DNA of 64,000 nucleotides from Strigamia acuminata (taxonomy: Eukaryota; Arthropoda; Chilopoda; Geophilomorpha; Linotaeniidae): the NCBI GenBank assembly GCA_949358305.1, contig OX442321.1:9697605-9761604 (forward strand), read 5' to 3'. Position 1 is the stretch's first letter. Every line of letters begins with the position of its first letter. The position numbers were made by a program, and so were the translations under genes. Shown piece after piece: positions 24,656 to 36,600 of this stretch. Under the pieces are notes generated by a model. It was not told the DNA's origin. It ran no database searches and saw only the letters and a list, made by a program, of their open reading frames with translations.

Positions 24656-25966
24656 ATGTTTGGAAGTTCTGACGATTCAAATAGATCTTCACGTTTCACC
24701 CTCACGCCCATGTTTGACAACAATTCGTCACGATTGCCTATTCCTCGGTGGTCGAATGCACCGGTAGAACGAAATTTGTTATCACGAGCGGAGCTTTCAC
24801 TAAATGGACCTTTGCCAATGCCTACGCGTATTCCGGTTTCTCGAAAATACAGTCACGTTCAATCAAAAGTAGCTCAATTATGGCAGGACCAGCCGACTTA
24901 TTTGGCACCACGAAAATGGCAAAGCGCAACTTTGCCTGTATTTGACTACGAAAAACCTGCTAAAGTGTAAGTTGCTGATGGTTTTTTAATATATTTTTTG
25001 GTAATAAAAATTTAATGCGACTTCCAGGTCTTCAAAAACGAAGCGAGAAATGAAAGAAATCCAATTGAGCAAAGTTAGAGAAGATGTGGTTCAGTTAGGT
25101 AATGTCATTTACGAAATATTTAATATAATTTAATATTTCTTTTAAATTTAGCAATTGGATTTCATATACGGCGTTTATCGCAAGCAATTGTGACGTCTAA
25201 ATCAGTGGATGAAGAAGAGAATTTATTGGAAAACCTGAAATGTGAAGTTTTTGGAATTAAGGATTATTTATGTGCGGGAGGCGCGGATAAGGATGACGGT
25301 TTGAGCGATATGGGACGAGCGATTGAAACAAAACCACCTGAAGTTCTTGATTGTCATTTGAATGAAATGATTTCTTGTCACACGCCACCGCCGTTAGATG
25401 ATGTTCGAACGCCCACTCCAGGCTCCGATGTTGGTATGGATGGATTTCCAGATGAGTGTGGTGGGAATAATGCTGATGCTGATTCGGATGCAGAAACAAG
25501 AGAGGATGAACAAATGGAAAGCAAAAAAGAAACTTCTACACGTACTGATTGTTTTTCTTTTTAATTTAAATTTAATTTCTTCGATTTTTTGTATTTAAAC
25601 TTTGCGGATTTTTATTTTTAGCATTAGAAAGTGAACGATCCGCGAGCGAAGCAAGTTTAAACTTCACTAACGCGAGTGTGGACTCAATTGCAGAATCCGA
25701 ACTCATTGCGGAGGATGAGGAACCATTAGAGGTCGATTCGGATTCATTGCTTATTGACAATGCTGGCAAGTGCTGATATAAAATGATTTTCCAACCTGTT
25801 TTTAAGTTATTATTATTATTTAGTAGATACACTTTTACAGAAATTATCAATCAACAATTTGCAAGAACAAGTTAACGGCGTTAACGGCATTAATGAAGAT
25901 GAAGTAAATGGCAACGAAGTAAATGGCGATGAAGTTATTATTGTACCGTTGAAACAGCAAAATTAA
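24656..25966 (+). CDS. unidentified 352-residue acidic protein
   Basis: Five exons (24656-24966, 25028-25098, 25152-25541, 25622-25765, 25824-25966) join in phase and close on TAA. The ATG is chosen because an in-frame TGA lies 12 codons upstream. The N-terminal third is basic and Pro/Ser-rich (SSRLPIPRWS, PTRIPVSRKYSHVQSKV), vaguely like a microtubule-binding segment. A predicted helix follows (KREMKEIQLSKVREDVVQL), then GFHIRRLSQAI. The C-terminal half is strongly acidic (NADADSDAETREDEQ, ELIAEDEEPLEVDSDS) and ends with a repeated (N)G(N/D)EVNG motif and VPLKQQN. There are no membrane segments and no recognised domain. The fourth intron uses a GC donor (GCAAGT). It could be a regulatory or cytoskeletal adaptor, but no function is claimed. 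TMEM256 starts 513 bp downstream on the same strand. Confidence 0.7.
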
Positions 25967-26479
25967 AAATTAAATGTGATAAATATCACAACAAAAAAAC
26001 GCAATAGACAATGTTATTATCAAAAACATAGGTTGATAGTGTTTCATTTTACTTTTAGCAAAAACTTGCAAACGATCAAAATGTATTAAACACGTGTTTT
26101 CTTTCTTATACGAAGTCTTGTTTCTTTTATTTTTATTTTTATTTATTTTCTTGGCTGCAGCGCTTTTTAAGCTATAAATTAGGTGTCCATGCGCTTGTCA
26201 GGTGTCGCCGCTGGTGGCCAATCTCTGGCCTGGGCCACACGAAGACACGATGAATAACCAAAAAGTAATTTTTCAGTTCTCCATCTTAGCAGTTAGTCGA
26301 GTTAAATATAGTGCTGACAAAAACACATCGCGGCTGAGACAGCGGGTGCTCTAGATTCACCAAGATCGCCTGTCGCCTAACGTGAACTCGCATCTGGAAC
26401 AAAGCCTACCGGTACACAGTAAGCCAGATATCGGCGGTTCACGGTCACTAAGCTGTACGGTGTTTTTTTTTGCTTTCAA

Positions 26480-27111
26480 ATGCCATATGCCAGTCGCGCT
26501 AAACTGAAAATGTACACAGACATGGCTGCTGCTGCTGCTAAAGTGACCAGTGCGGGAAATGACAATTTAGTGAGATCGGCCGTGCTAACTGCTTTGCGAT
26601 CGACCGGCGGAAATTTCATGCGCTTGGGCGGATTCTCGGGATTCACGGCTGTTGCTATGGGAGCGTATGCGGCCCATAAGCTCGGTACTGTACATCAAGA
26701 TGAGCAAAAGTTATTTTTAAATTTATTGACACGAGTTTTGTTTGTGTTTTCCAGCTTTTTACGGAAATGAGGATTGTGATGAAAATGACCATAATAAACA
26801 AGAGGTGTTCAGTATCGCTAATCGGTATCATTTTTTTCATTCCATCGCTCTTCTAGCTTCACCTTTGTTTCGATACCCTTTACTTGTAAGTGAAAATTTT
26901 ACCGGCAGGACATTTTTCTTTTGGATTAAGTTTTCATTTTTTTTCCTTTCTGTTTTTATTAATTTAGACTGGGTCACTGCTGACATTAGGAACGACCGTT
27001 TTTTGCGGCTCGTGTTACGTGTTTGCGTTGACGGGGAATCAAGAATTTCGTCAAGCTACTCCTTACGGAGGAGTTTTATTGCTGGCTGCATGGCTCAGCA
27101 TGATTCTCTAA
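26480..27111 (+). CDS. TMEM256: transmembrane protein 256 homologue (DUF423)
   Basis: Three exons (26480-26684, 26755-26885, 26968-27111) give 159 residues. The family core is clear: RLGGFSGFTAVAMGAYAAHK in TM1, then ANRYHFFHSIALLASPLFRYPLL, TGSLLTLGTTVFCGSCYVFALTG and a last hydrophobic segment GGVLLLAAWLSMIL, four membrane segments in all as in DUF423 proteins. The N-terminus is about 40 residues longer than in human TMEM256 (113 aa) and rich in Ala and basic residues; Met11 or Met15 could also start. Family members are small integral membrane proteins of unknown activity. The stop codon is only 540 bp before the first DOCK exon. Confidence 0.92.
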
Positions 27112-27650
27112 AGATATTTACAAGAACAACAACAATAATAAAAGTCATTATTTTGATTATTCAAATTCAAAACTGATTGAATTTAAAATTTTCATTTAAT
27201 TAAACGGGGGGAAAAGCAAATAGCTCGAAATTTGTCAGAAAAAGGTGAATTTTATTGTTATGTATTTACGAAAAATAAAAAAGGGAGAAAATCGAACAGA
27301 CACAAGCACAAATTTATTGGGGGAAACGTAAAAGAGGAAAAATAATAAACACAAGCAGAAATCTCGTCGATAAATGTAAATTTTATTTTTTGTCTAAATA
27401 AAAACACAAAAAAATTGAATTTCTTCCGAGTTCCTGTTTACTGCGACCGATCCGAATCGTCTAAAATTTGGATCAAGTATCTCGATCAGCATTTAGTTCA
27501 CCTCCCGACCGTGGCAAATATTTGGTGCTGGTGTCGTTGCTTTCGACAAAAGAGCAATGGCTGTAGAAGCATGAAGTGTAAGCCGAATCGTAGTCATGTT
27601 TTCACCATAAAATTACCGCAATCCCGTCCAGGACTATTAGCTTGGAAATT

Positions 27651-30600
27651 ATGGCGGAACGAAAGTTTACACGAGCACTTAGTAAGCCGGGCTCGGCGGC
27701 TCAACTGCGAGAGACCGTGTCACAGGCCGTGAGAGAAAGTTCCGTGATGGTGAGTGTGTTGTTGATATTTCCTTTACTCGGGGAAATTCATTTATTTCAT
27801 TTATTATAATGACGCGCAGTGAAAAGACAAACAAAACAATTATATTTTCATGTGGCAAATCTGGGAAAATATTATACTAAGTTCTGTAACGTTTAATTTA
27901 TTTGCCAATGTGTTGTTGTTGTTGTCAGATATTTGAAATTAATTTTTAGAAAATGCAAATTAAATTTATGAAATTTTTATGAAATTTATGAAATTTTTAT
28001 GAAATTTATGAAATTTTTATGAAATTTAAAGAATTTTTAATACTCACCTGATTACACAGGAACGTGAAGTTAAATAATATTAAAAGATCAAGGTTCATAT
28101 TCAACGACCTTGTAAAATGCACGCATAATACAGAGAGAAGTAAATAAATGATGTCATCAGTTGATTAAGCTGTGTAAGAATTAAGTAAATACACAAAAGT
28201 TGGTATTTTTACATTTATTTTATTTCCTCCAGTATAAGATATGATTAAAACAGTAGACAGAAGTGAAAATGTTATGCAAGTTTGTTGCTCCGATTCCTCT
28301 TGTCATCCACACTGACATTATTCACTCATGCATCACCGCTAATTTACTTTTACTTTTTACTTATTTAACATAATTGGATGGAATTTTTTTGTTTCAAGAG
28401 TGAAAGTTTGGTGTAAATATAGTAAGTTGGGACGAATCAGGTTAAAATTGGGGCCAATAAATGGATGATATTGGACTTTTGAAGGTCATTGACCCGCCTT
28501 TTCCCCTCTGTTTTTGATAAGTTTATTTAGGTTTGCACTTTACGAATTGAAACAACACGTTGGTTTTATTTTATCAAGGGCCTAAAGTAGGTTTTATATG
28601 GTCAACGTGCTTTGGAAATACGATTTGCAACGTTAATCTATGGATTTTAGGCTTAGGTTTGTAAATTTGATTTTTTTTGATGTTTATTTTTTCTTTTTGA
28701 TGTAATGAAATTTGAAGTTGTGATCCTTTTTTGAGCCAGCTGCGTGTGGGTTTTCGTCTTTTCTCTACTTTTCAGCTTTATCTTTCTATTTTACTGTCAG
28801 TTATAAAAGAGAGCTTGTTGAAATGTGAATGGCGAGCACTTATCTCACACATTCCTTTGATATTTCATTCTGAAGTGGAAAAAAAATTCTTTAAAGAACC
28901 GAGTTACACAACTTAATTTTCGAACCAAAACCTAATCAAGAACTCTTTCGCCCTAAAAGTGTGGGAAAAGACAATTTGGAAAATTGCCAGCAACACCTCC
29001 CGAATTAAATTTCTAATTTAAAAAAAATATTAAAAAAAATATTTTTTTTTCCGTAAAAAAAGTAAATAAACAAAAAACATTTTTCCCCGAACGGAAAAAA
29101 AAAACCGACATAAAATCAAACCTGGAAAATAAATGTTAATTCGAACTTTCCATGCACAAACCCACGCATTTCCGGCCTCAATCTCAATCAATACACGGCC
29201 AAGAAAGTGAGTAATCGCTCGTTTTTCAATCTCCAACCCTTCAAAACATCTCACGATAAAACCGAATCGTGCAACTGTCAGAACCAGCTACGAAGAGCCC
29301 AATAACACCAAGGCCACAAGATCCACCTACAGGGGTTGTGAACGCAAACCCACCACGAACCACGAGTGTTTTTTTTTACCTTGGAATATTCTTCATTTCA
29401 TGCTTGACGTTGCGCTGTCTGTAGCCGCAGATAAAAGTGTTGCGCTCTTTGTACCAGTCGTATTGATCAGTTCGCCGAGCCGAGTTCACTGGCCGGATCG
29501 CAGTCGCAGACATTTGCTTCGCTTCCTTCTCCAGTTCTCCGTCCGTCCAATCCAAGGGACACAACGAGCGGAGTGTGAGCGAATGCACTTTGAACCCGAA
29601 TTCGCAACATGTGCCGTATAATGTGACCGTGATTTTGACCCACTTCTGATTCACGGATTCGATTCGGTGAATGGGTGGTTGAGTTTCGTCCACACCTGAA
29701 TTTGATTGATCTGTGGCTGTGGTTTGGTTTGGGCCCTCGAAATCGGTCCGGTTTTGTGTTGTTCGCCGCGGGGATTTTTATTCGTTTTTTTTTCAAATAC
29801 CTGAGCTACGTGCGGTGCATGTTAATTGCGAGTTGAATGTAAGGTCAAGCAATGGATCCGACTTCATCAAAACGATGGAGTTTCCCGTCGCCGTCGAGGA
29901 TTTTCACGAAATTTACGTTCCGACCGGCGCTCAAACAAAATTTGAGTTTTGATGAATTGGACGCGAACGAAGAGAATCAAACGGATTCCGGGGATTCGAA
30001 GGTACAGTTTGAATCGAAATGGTTGTTTGTAGTACTCGTTTCGATTGGTTTTGATCCATTTTTATGGTCAAGTGCACGTGATATCATCCGTTAATTACAT
30101 CATGGTCGTCTTTTAATTAAAGTGTTTTGCCATTTTGAATTTATATTTGGTGTTTTAGGGTGCGGATTTTGCACAGGGTTTGAAGACTGGCTCTCCCACA
30201 TTGATAGCATTTTTAACGAGTGATTCAAAAATTTCTGACTTTTAGTTTGAGATTGTGTTTTGTTTATTGTATCGTTATCAGTTTCTATTTATACATTTGT
30301 AAAAGCGAAATTTATTATTTGTTTTAAAATAAAGCGAGATGTAATTTCAAACTGTGAAGAATAGGTCATTATTAAAGTAAACAAATATTTAAAGCACATT
30401 GTGGGAAATTAGGGTTAAGTGTTTGCTGTCGTGATTGTATAAATTGGAGGGAAAATGGTTTTTTAAGAGGTTGGGTGAAGTGGTGGGATCACGGTGGGGT
30501 TTGTTTTGAAATATTTTTTTTTTTTGATTTTTAATAATTTTTCCTTTATTTTCTCAGGTGAAACCACAACTGGTCGAGCCGATTGATTATGAAGCATTTG

Positions 30601-33600
30601 TTCTTCGCAACAGTTGTGTTCTACATAACGACCCTCAAAGGAATATGCTTTTATATCCACAAGACGATGTCTCGGTAAGAATTCAAGAGCTATTTAAAAC
30701 AAAAAAGGTCAATCAAATTGAATTAACTTCTATTGTGAGCGCCGTAATCGACTTGAAATCACAAATCATATCCTATTGCTGCATTCAAATGTCACGAGTT
30801 TTTTTTAAAGGGGACAATAATTTAACATTTGCAAAAACATATTTCATTTTATAGTTCACGAAACGCAAATTTATTATGTGCATCACATAAAAAGATTATT
30901 ATTTTTTTGTATAAAATAAATTCAGTAGTTTGTGCACTGGTGTTTGTATACATGTGAGAAACCAGATGTTGTTACTTTAACTGTAGTTTATTTATATTTA
31001 AACTTCTGGCGATTGTGATTGTGACCGCGACTGTGCAGTATCAATTTGTGTAATTCTCGATGGTGTTAAGTGTATTAAAAATTTAAATGGGGCCGTTTAA
31101 TTTGATTTAATTTCAGCAAGCTGTCCTGCCCCGCCGTTATCGCACAACAGTTTCTTCAGTGCCAAATTCAGCTGCTAGTGAAGCGACGAGTTTATTAGTT
31201 CAAGAATGCATTCGGACGTACACATCGAACTGGAATGTAGTTCATTATAAATACAGTGCCTATTCTGGAAACTATTTACAATTGCCTAAGTAACGTGTAG
31301 TAACTTTCTGGATTTTTGTGTTTAAAATTAATATTTTTTTTTTGTTATTTTTTTGTTTTTAGGGTTCCTAAACCAGATTTATTGGAAGAACAAGTGTATG
31401 AAATTGACGAAAGCGAAGATACGGACTTGGAATCTCTGCAAATTAGTTGTAATCAAATTATTAAACAAGGGTTTCTTCTAAAAGGGCCCGAAACGACCAG
31501 TATTATTGCCATAGCAACCCACGTATGTCGATTGATCGGTATTGGTTCGTAGAGAAACATCGCGATTAATTTGTTTTCATTCTTTTTCTAGTCTTATAAA
31601 CGGAGATTTGTATATTTAAGGAAGGGCGTTGATGGTACTTTTACTTTAGAATTTCATAAAGACGATCGAAAAAGAGAAGCGAAAGGGACAATTTGTTTGG
31701 ATTTTTGTACCGAAGTAGTGCTTGTACGATATAACAATTTTTAAATATTTTTGCGAGTGATTAACGTAGATATTGGTTTTTTTTTTTTGCAGAATTCGAA
31801 AAGGGGAAAATTAAGCTTTGAATTGAAAATGCAGGATAATCAAAAATCGTATATTTTTTTGGCCGAAACAGAGTCCGAATTGGAAGACTGGTTAGAGAAA
31901 TTAAATCAAGTCATTCTGGCGTATCGACAAGAAGAAGTGACTAGGAAACAAATTGCAGATTATAAAGGCATATATAATTGATGCACGATTTGCATTTGTA
32001 TATTAATCGAGGTTTTAAAAATATTTAGACAGTCCTCCGCCAACACCTGAGAACAGAGGGACACTCAAAAGTTTAGAGCACAGTAGGAATCCAGATCTAA
32101 TGAAGTTTTCGAAAGAAACTGATTTTTCGATAGCGCAGGCTCGAAAGGAAAATCGACAAAATATGTTCGCTATTTATCCAGAAATGATGGTTTGTAATTT
32201 GATAAATTGTAACTCACTTTTTAATAGTTGGATTTGAATTAATTATTCAGAAAATTGTAAATACAAATTTGAAAAATATAGAAGACCATGACGTGGAACC
32301 TTACAAGGAACAATTCGTTAGTCGCGTTCTTGTTCGGTGCGAAAGCATCAAATTTCGTTTACAAATGCCTCTAGAATCGGAACGAGGAACGTTGTGTCAA
32401 GTAATGGTGAACGTTTTGAGGTTTAGAACGGGTTTTAATGTAAATTTTGTTTGGTATCGTCAAGGTTGAGCCTTATATTACCTCGATGGCCTTATACGAT
32501 GCGAAGAAAGGGAAGAAAGTGTCGGCTGATTTCCGTTTTGACGTCAATCATGCGTACCTTCGGAGTCTGATTCCAAAACTGAGGAAAACCGAACATACGA
32601 ATGGCACGGGAGATGTTGCTGAATTGAAAATTGCATCTCCGAATGGAAAAACAGTTCCGTCGGAGTTGATGGACGTGAGTGAGGAATGGCTTCTTTATCC
32701 GAAACAAGTATTTTATCATGTTTTTACGTTTAAAGTTATAATCCAATTGAATTAAACACGTTTTAATTATTTTTTAGGCGGTTTTAAGCGTTACTCATCC
32801 GGATTCTGATATATATCTCGTTATTCGGATCGAGAAAATATTACAAGGTGCCATTTCTACAACAGCTGAGCCGTATATTCGTAATGCCACTGATTCAAGA
32901 CTGGGTGCTAAAATTCATAAAAATGTCAAACAGTGCTGCCAAAGATTGGGTCATTACCACATGCCTTTTGCGTGGACGGCGAAGTAAGATTTAGTTAAAG
33001 AGGCAGCGTATGTATAAATTGGTTTTAATTATCAATGATTTTGTTTTAGGCCGTTGTTCAAACCGTTTACGAGGGAAGTTGATACGTATTCCGATTTTTT
33101 TGTGATTTATAAACAAGATAGTTCAAAATTAGGAGATGAAGATTTATTGAAATTTCTGGCTGACATTAAGAAGTAACATTCAAATCACTTTTTGCAGTTT
33201 ATGTTTATGTTTATGTAAAAAATGTTATTTTAGACCAGAAAAGATTAGTCGGTTGACAACGATACCATGTACAATCAAGTTATCCGTCTCGCACATGGAT
33301 AGACTTGTTCCGAGTAAATATAAATGCTCGTATGTAAATATTCTGATTTTTTGTAATTTAATTTGCTTTTTAGATGTTTTGACGTCGTCTTTAATTCCCG
33401 TGCGGCCTTTTCCTTTACCCCCGACTCACGATCCCACGTTTGAAGTGGACGAATTTCATTCAGGAAACGCTTTGGATAGTTATCCGTATACGTCGTGTGT
33501 CAATCACCTCTATGTGTGCCCCAAATCATTGAAATACGACACGCAAAAGTCTTTCACTAAAGTATAATGTTATATCGCCAATTAATTTACGATTAAATGA

Positions 33601-36600
33601 CATTTATCGTTTTTTATTTTTATTTTTTGGTTTAGGCTCGAAATATCGTTTGTGTCATTGAATTTCGTGATGATGATGACGAAGGAAGTCAACCTCTTAA
33701 GGTAAACATTCATTCCGATGTGAATTTCCTTTCATAAAATTACTATTTTGAATTTTAGTGCATTTATGGCAAACCGGGTGAAGCTACTTTTGTGAGTCAG
33801 GCGACGTGCGCCGTTGTTCATCATGCAACGTGTCCTGATTTCTACGAAGAAGTTAAAATTGCGCTGCCAACTCAACTGCACGATAAACATCACGTGCTGT
33901 TTATCTTCTTACACGTCAGTTGTGACCTTCCCAAGTCGAACAAGCGACGAGAACCTGTGATTGAGAATGTAGTTGGATACGCTTGGATTCCTGCTTTGGG
34001 AAAGGGCAGGTAGAAATTTGAGAAAAAAATTATTGTTTAGCGTGTTTTATATATACATACATATTTATTTATTTAAGAATGCATTTACAAGAACATTCAT
34101 TACCCGTAGCGAGCCATTTACCGTCTGGTTATTTATCGGTTGAGCCGTTTGGATTAGGACGAGGAGTACATTAATAAATTATTTTTTATAAATACAATTA
34201 TTAATTTTTTTAATTATCATTTAAGTTCAGTGGACCTGAAATAAGATGGGTTGATAATCAAAAACAATTATTTCGAGTTGATTTTCGACTCGTATCGACA
34301 CTTTATACGAAGGTAAATATTATTTTTTGTGTTTTGTGAATTATTTAAAATTGCTTTATGTACAGGATCAACATTTGCACAACTTTTTTGCTCACATGCA
34401 ACGTATGGTCGAGAGCCGAATTCCAGTTAGCGAAGGAGAAACGTGTAAAAACCTGAAGGTTGGAGAAATTAAATGTTAAAAATTGTCACACGGAAACTAA
34501 ATAACTAAACAGGAATATTAATTTCCTAAATTGCTTGCATTTTAATTATTATTATTTCATTCAATTTACAAGTTTCGTACTAATATTTAATCCCCTTTCC
34601 TTCCTGCATCTCGCTTTGCAAACTAGAATGAATCGGGCAGTGCCTCTGGTGCCGAAATCGGAAGAGAAATTTCCAAATATGTCAAGGTATGTAACAAAAA
34701 GAGGTTAAAATTCCATTTTAAAACCAATTATTTAAGCGACAGGACTTTTTTGGATAATTTCTCTCGACACAACCTGGGAAAATAAGTTATTTTCATTAAT
34801 GATTTAACTTTCTTTTAGGTGACTCACCAGATGTCAAAGGCATTGAAGGTTGGGTATTGATTTACTCAGTGCATGTTTCTTTGTAATCTATTTTTAAAAA
34901 GTCTTATATTTCGCATGCTTGGTGACCCAATTTGGAACTAATAACTTGTTCTTAGGGGCTTTTTTGGTGTGTGTGGTTATGAAATGTAGAATTAATCGTT
35001 TGAAATGTTTTATCAATAAAAATGACAAATTTTGTCGATGATTTCAGGCTCTTCACGCAGTGGATGCTGGGACAATCATTCACTTTCTTCCCACTTTGCT
35101 CAATCAACTGTTTCGTCTTTTGGTGAGCACCAACAGCGAGGACGTGGCACTCAACACTGTCAGGGTTTTGGTTCACATTATCAACGTTGTTGTTGATTTG
35201 GGTAAAACGGAACTTCTACACACGTATACCAAAGTATAAAAAATGTTAGACGCTTAAATTATTTACATTTTAAACTTCTCGTCGTCGTTGTTTTTAGTAT
35301 GTCTTCCAAAGTAATTTGCTCGACAAGCAAAATATTCGAATTAGTGTCCACGAAGAACTAGTAAAAAGCTTGACGGCCATGTTGAAACCTGATAACACGG
35401 ATTTTTTAGTTGTCAACAAGTTTTTAAAGCACGCCTGGTTCTTTTTTCAAGTTCTGGTGAAAGGAATGGCGCAGCATTTGCTTAATAACGATATGATTAA
35501 GGTGGATTTAAATTTTGATATCAAACGCAGAATTTGTTTTGTTAATTTTTGTTTGTAATCTTTCTAGGCACCGAGATGCAGCCGTTTTTCTAAGAATTAC
35601 CACAGCCAAATTGAAGAATTATTAGCCGCTCTTATTCCACACGTGATTGGCAAATATCGAGATTTACCCGATGAAACTAAACAAGCCAATTGCAGTTTGG
35701 CCTGGTTTATTAAGAAATGTCTTACTTTCATGGACAGAGGCTTCGTTTTTAGACTCATTAATAATTATATGGACAAATTTAACCTCGGTGATCCTAAAGT
35801 AAGTAGCACTTTAGTCGAAATTTGAGCAAAATACATGGATGTAATCTTTTTTGTTTTAGACATTACAAGAATACAAATTTGATTTCTTGCAAGTCATTAC
35901 TTGCCATGAACATTACATATCTCTAAATTTACCTATTCTTCGGCAAAGAGTCGGAAGAGGACCGGTCAAAAACATGAAAGGTACGGTACATAAATAAATA
36001 ACTTTATTTTTCTCTTATAAAAATTTGATTGTAAATATTTTAATTGTCTTTTTCTTATTTTCTCTTTCAATGTTTGTGATTTGGTTTTATTTTTGTTATT
36101 TGGCTATAGAGGACGTTGAAAGTGAACCAGGTAAGATGAAGGTGTACTTGCCGTAAGTGCAATTCGAAATTATGCTGTCGCATTTCACTTGTCTTAATTT
36201 TGCTTTTTTAAAAATTTTAATTTTTAATTTAAAAAATCCAAAAAATGAATTAATTTTGTAACAAACTGCCAGAAATTAAACCAAACGGCTGTGGTTGTGT
36301 CTGAACGTGAAAACGTGTTTGGTATAGTGCGATGGTAGATCATAATGAATGCACGACTGGAACTCGGAATACTTTTTATTTTTAATTTATTTATATTATT
36401 TTGCATTTTATTTTTATCACGCTTTCCTAGAATGGAAGAAGAATGTGTGCGAATGCTTAAAAGAAATTAATCATTTATTAACAAATCGATTTGCCTTGCA
36501 TTAGAGTACGAACACGAATACCGGCTTTCGGAGGAGTTTTGTCGGAACCATTTCCTCGTTGGACTTTTGCTTCAAGAAGTGAGAACGGCGCTGAACGAAG

